From: Thalassotalea_E sp964620605
Lineage (GTDB): Bacteria > Pseudomonadota > Gammaproteobacteria > Enterobacterales > Alteromonadaceae
NCBI GenBank assembly: GCA_964620605.1
Contig: CAZUHQ010000004.1
Coordinates: 1 to 64,000 of the forward strand
Length of the DNA: 64,000 nucleotides
Direction: 5' to 3'
The first letter of the stretch is position 1. The number at the start of each line of letters is the position of its first letter. The notes under the pieces were generated by a model, which did no database searches, was not told the origin of the DNA, and was given only the letters and a program-made list of their open reading frames with translations. Of the stretch, positions 62,531-64,000 are shown in pieces. The position numbers were made by a program, and so were the translations under genes.

Positions 62531-62890
62531 ATGGAAAATAGACGACAGTTCACCAGGATATTATTTTCAATTGATGCCCAGTTGGAAATAGATGAGCAAA
62601 GCTATCCGATCAATATTCACGACATTTCACTCAACGGTGCACTGATCAGTTCGCCGGAAAAAGTCGATAATATTCTTCATAAACTTGGGGTGTTACGATT
62701 TAACCTGGCGGGAGCTGAAACTGAAGTTTGCATGCATATTGCCGTTGTCCACGTAGAACCAGATGAAATCGGCCTGCAATGTAATGCCATAGATATCGAC
62801 AGTGTAACCCATTTACGCCGCCTGGTTGAGTTAAATTTAGGTGACGAAAGTCAATTAAATAAGGAGTTATCACAACTCTCGCGCAATTAA
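62531..62890 (+). CDS. Single-domain PilZ c-di-GMP receptor
   Basis: 119 aa. The N-terminal RRQFTR (residues 4-9, RRxxxR) and DISLNG (31-36, DxSxxG) are the complete c-di-GMP-binding set, so it is a PA4608-type stand-alone receptor. No other domain. The ribosome site is weak. The GcvR-like gene follows on the same strand 42 bp later, but a functional link is not evident. Confidence 0.92.
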   Translation: MENRRQFTRILFSIDAQLEIDEQSYPINIHDISLNGALISSPEKVDNILHKLGVLRFNLAGAETEVCMHIAVVHVEPDEIGLQCNAIDIDSVTHLRRLVELNLGDESQLNKELSQLSRN

Positions 62891-62932
62891 TCCGTTTTCA
62901 TTTAATTTTTCACTTAAGCATAAGGACGATTT

Positions 62933-63430
62933 ATGAATCACCTGATCATCTCTTTTATTAGTCCAGATCGTCCAGGACTAGTTGATACCCTGGCAAATAT
63001 CATTAATCAACATCAAGGTAACTGGCAAACCAGTAGCCTGCATTACTTATCCGGTTACTTTTCCGGCGTAGTTGAAATTGCTGTTGCTTCACAGCAAAGC
63101 AAAGCCTTAATCGATAAACTACAAAGTATTCCAGGCTTTAAATGTTTAATAGAAGTTACCGATGCCGCTCCAAAAGCAAATGATAACAATATAATTCTCG
63201 AATTAACCGCCAATGATCGCACTGGCATAGTGCAGGAAATTTCCTCGGTAATTCACCATCAAGGTGGCAACCTGCTCAAACTGGTGAGTTCACAGAGCAG
63301 TGCGCCACACTCAGGACAAACCTTATTTAAAGCTAAAGCGACAATTGCCGTTACTCAACAAAGTATTGATAGCTTAATAGATGCGCTGGAGGATTTAGCC
63401 GACGATTTAATGGTCGACATTGCTCGCTAA
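62933..63430 (+). CDS. GcvR-like glycine cleavage system repressor (two ACT domains)
   Basis: 165 aa with two ACT domains: about residues 3-80 (FISPDRPGLVDTLANIINQHQGNW) and 88-165 (LTANDRTGIVQEISSVIHHQGGN). This is the layout of GcvR, which in E. coli binds GcvA to repress gcvTHP when glycine is low. There is no gcv gene in the window, so the function is by family only. AAGGA precedes the ATG. Confidence 0.82.
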   Translation: MNHLIISFISPDRPGLVDTLANIINQHQGNWQTSSLHYLSGYFSGVVEIAVASQQSKALIDKLQSIPGFKCLIEVTDAAPKANDNNIILELTANDRTGIVQEISSVIHHQGGNLLKLVSSQSSAPHSGQTLFKAKATIAVTQQSIDSLIDALEDLADDLMVDIAR

Positions 63431-63449
63431 CGCTTTGAGTTGTTACGGT

Positions 63450-63483
63450 AAGTAACAAAAGTGTAACACGTCAAACCTATACT
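63450..63483 (+). promoter_or_regulatory. Candidate Pho-box promoter of ppk1
   Basis: AAGTAAC (63450-63456), AAAA, GTGTAAC (63461-63467), then 10 bp, then TATACT (63478-63483). The geometry is the same as at pstC, although the half-sites match the PhoB consensus less well. A perfect inverted repeat TTGTTAC/GTAACAA (63440-63458) overlaps it, so another operator is possible. Confidence 0.5.
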
Positions 63484-63525
63484 GCTCCTTTTTTAAAATC
63501 TCACTAAAATCGGAACAGTATAGCC

Positions 63526-64000
63526 ATGATACATGACGCAGATATGAAATTTGATAAAGAACTCAGTTGGTTATCATTTAATGAAAGGGTGTTACAAGAA
63601 GCCGCAGACTCAAGTGTCCCCTTATTAGAACGCATCCGCTTTCTTGGTATTTACTCTTCCAATTTAGACGAGTTTTTCCGGGTCAGAGTCGGTGGCATCC
63701 GCCGCCGCGCCATGGTAGAGGCAGAGCAGGAAAATGCGAAAGACAAGTGGGAGACCCTGCACCAAGAAATCTCCGCTAAAGTCAGCACACTAACGGAAAA
63801 ATTTAAACGAGTTGCCGATGACATATTTCAGCAACTGGCGAAGGAAAATATCATTACTATTTTTGATGATAACAACAACAGCCAGTTCAACCTGCACTTG
63901 AGTGAAAGGCAACTGCAATGGCTAGAGCAATACTTTGATAACAGGGTGATCCGTCATATCACACCGATCATCATCCATTCAAAAACCCAGTTAGCAAATT
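63526..64000 (+). CDS. ppk1: Polyphosphate kinase 1, 5' part (runs off the right edge)
   Basis: 158 codons are visible with no stop before the window ends. The N-terminal domain of Ppk1 is recognisable: FDKELSWLSFNERVLQEAAD, PLLERIRFLGIYSSNLDEFF and RVRVGGIRRRA. Ppk1 polymerises the gamma-phosphate of ATP into polyphosphate; the catalytic histidines lie beyond the window. ATG 63526 is used; an in-frame ATG at 63544 is the alternative. With pit, pst and phoU nearby and a Pho-like box upstream, it fits phosphate-controlled storage. Confidence 0.95.
   Translation, partial: MIHDADMKFDKELSWLSFNERVLQEAADSSVPLLERIRFLGIYSSNLDEFFRVRVGGIRRRAMVEAEQENAKDKWETLHQEISAKVSTLTEKFKRVADDIFQQLAKENIITIFDDNNNSQFNLHLSERQLQWLEQYFDNRVIRHITPIIIHSKTQLAN

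Noticed and set aside
1..64000. CRISPR array, prophage, rRNA or tRNA genes
   Set aside because: No regularly spaced repeats with unique spacers, phage genes, rRNA segments or cloverleaf-like sequences were seen on reading the window; a tRNA or Rfam scan would be needed to exclude them fully.

Overview
The window reads as an ordinary, continuous stretch of chromosome from a marine gammaproteobacterium of the Alteromonadales, most likely Colwelliaceae (Colwellia/Thalassotalea-like). This is inferred from the conserved block rlmN-pilW-rodZ-ispG-hisS-yfgM-bamB-der, the long-form isocitrate lyase, the many c-di-GMP proteins and the moderate, A/T-leaning base composition. No phage, plasmid backbone, CRISPR array, rRNA or tRNA gene was recognised.

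Layout. 1-15.0 kb: a guaB-type promoter leaving the left edge, xseA, then a long minus-strand housekeeping run (PilZ protein, der, bamB, yfgM, hisS, ispG, rodZ, pilW, rlmN, ndk, malic enzyme, iscX). A 41-codon CxxC membrane mini-protein gene lies just ahead of iscX. 15.2-24.1 kb: DUF2164, NnrS, a 2-hydroxyacid dehydrogenase, a large Ig-like lipoprotein, an FAD amine oxidoreductase, a GNAT with a Cys cluster and a class V aminotransferase. 24.3-30.1 kb: ung and the attenuated threonine operon thrL-thrA-thrB-thrC. 30.2-33.8 kb: an overlapping CheY/CheC/diguanylate cyclase operon, a 31-codon membrane peptide, a YgjP-type metallopeptidase and SOS-controlled yebG. 33.9-40.4 kb: the glyoxylate shunt genes aceA and glcB, enclosing a LysR regulator and an LrgA/LrgB pair. 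40.6-43.9 kb: a secreted orphan, an ECF sigma/anti-sigma/coiled-coil operon and a parvulin. 44-52.2 kb: a repeat-rich gap, then Pit, a DUF47 protein, PhoU and PstB-PstA-PstC, with a clear Pho box ahead of pstC. 52.3-64 kb: two CBS proteins, SelO, an MipA/DUF3019/two-component operon, a GGDEF-EAL protein, ettA, a PilZ protein, a GcvR-like repressor and the 5' part of ppk1.

Functional themes are phosphate supply and storage (pit, pst, phoU, ppk1, with a matching PhoB-type promoter layout ahead of both pstC and ppk1), c-di-GMP signalling (two PilZ proteins, a GGDEF protein and a GGDEF-EAL protein), envelope assembly and sensing (bamB, yfgM, rodZ, pilW, mipA operon, ECF operon), and acetate/glyoxylate metabolism.

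The most novel-looking material is non-coding. A family of about 160-bp elements has 11-bp terminal inverted repeats, two copies are flanked by 8-bp target duplications, and a central hairpin covaries between copies. A second short palindrome family and a 51-bp tandem repeat are also present. Small genes found by reading the strands directly are the CxxC peptide upstream of iscX, the 31-codon membrane peptide at 32.3 kb and the thr leader peptide.
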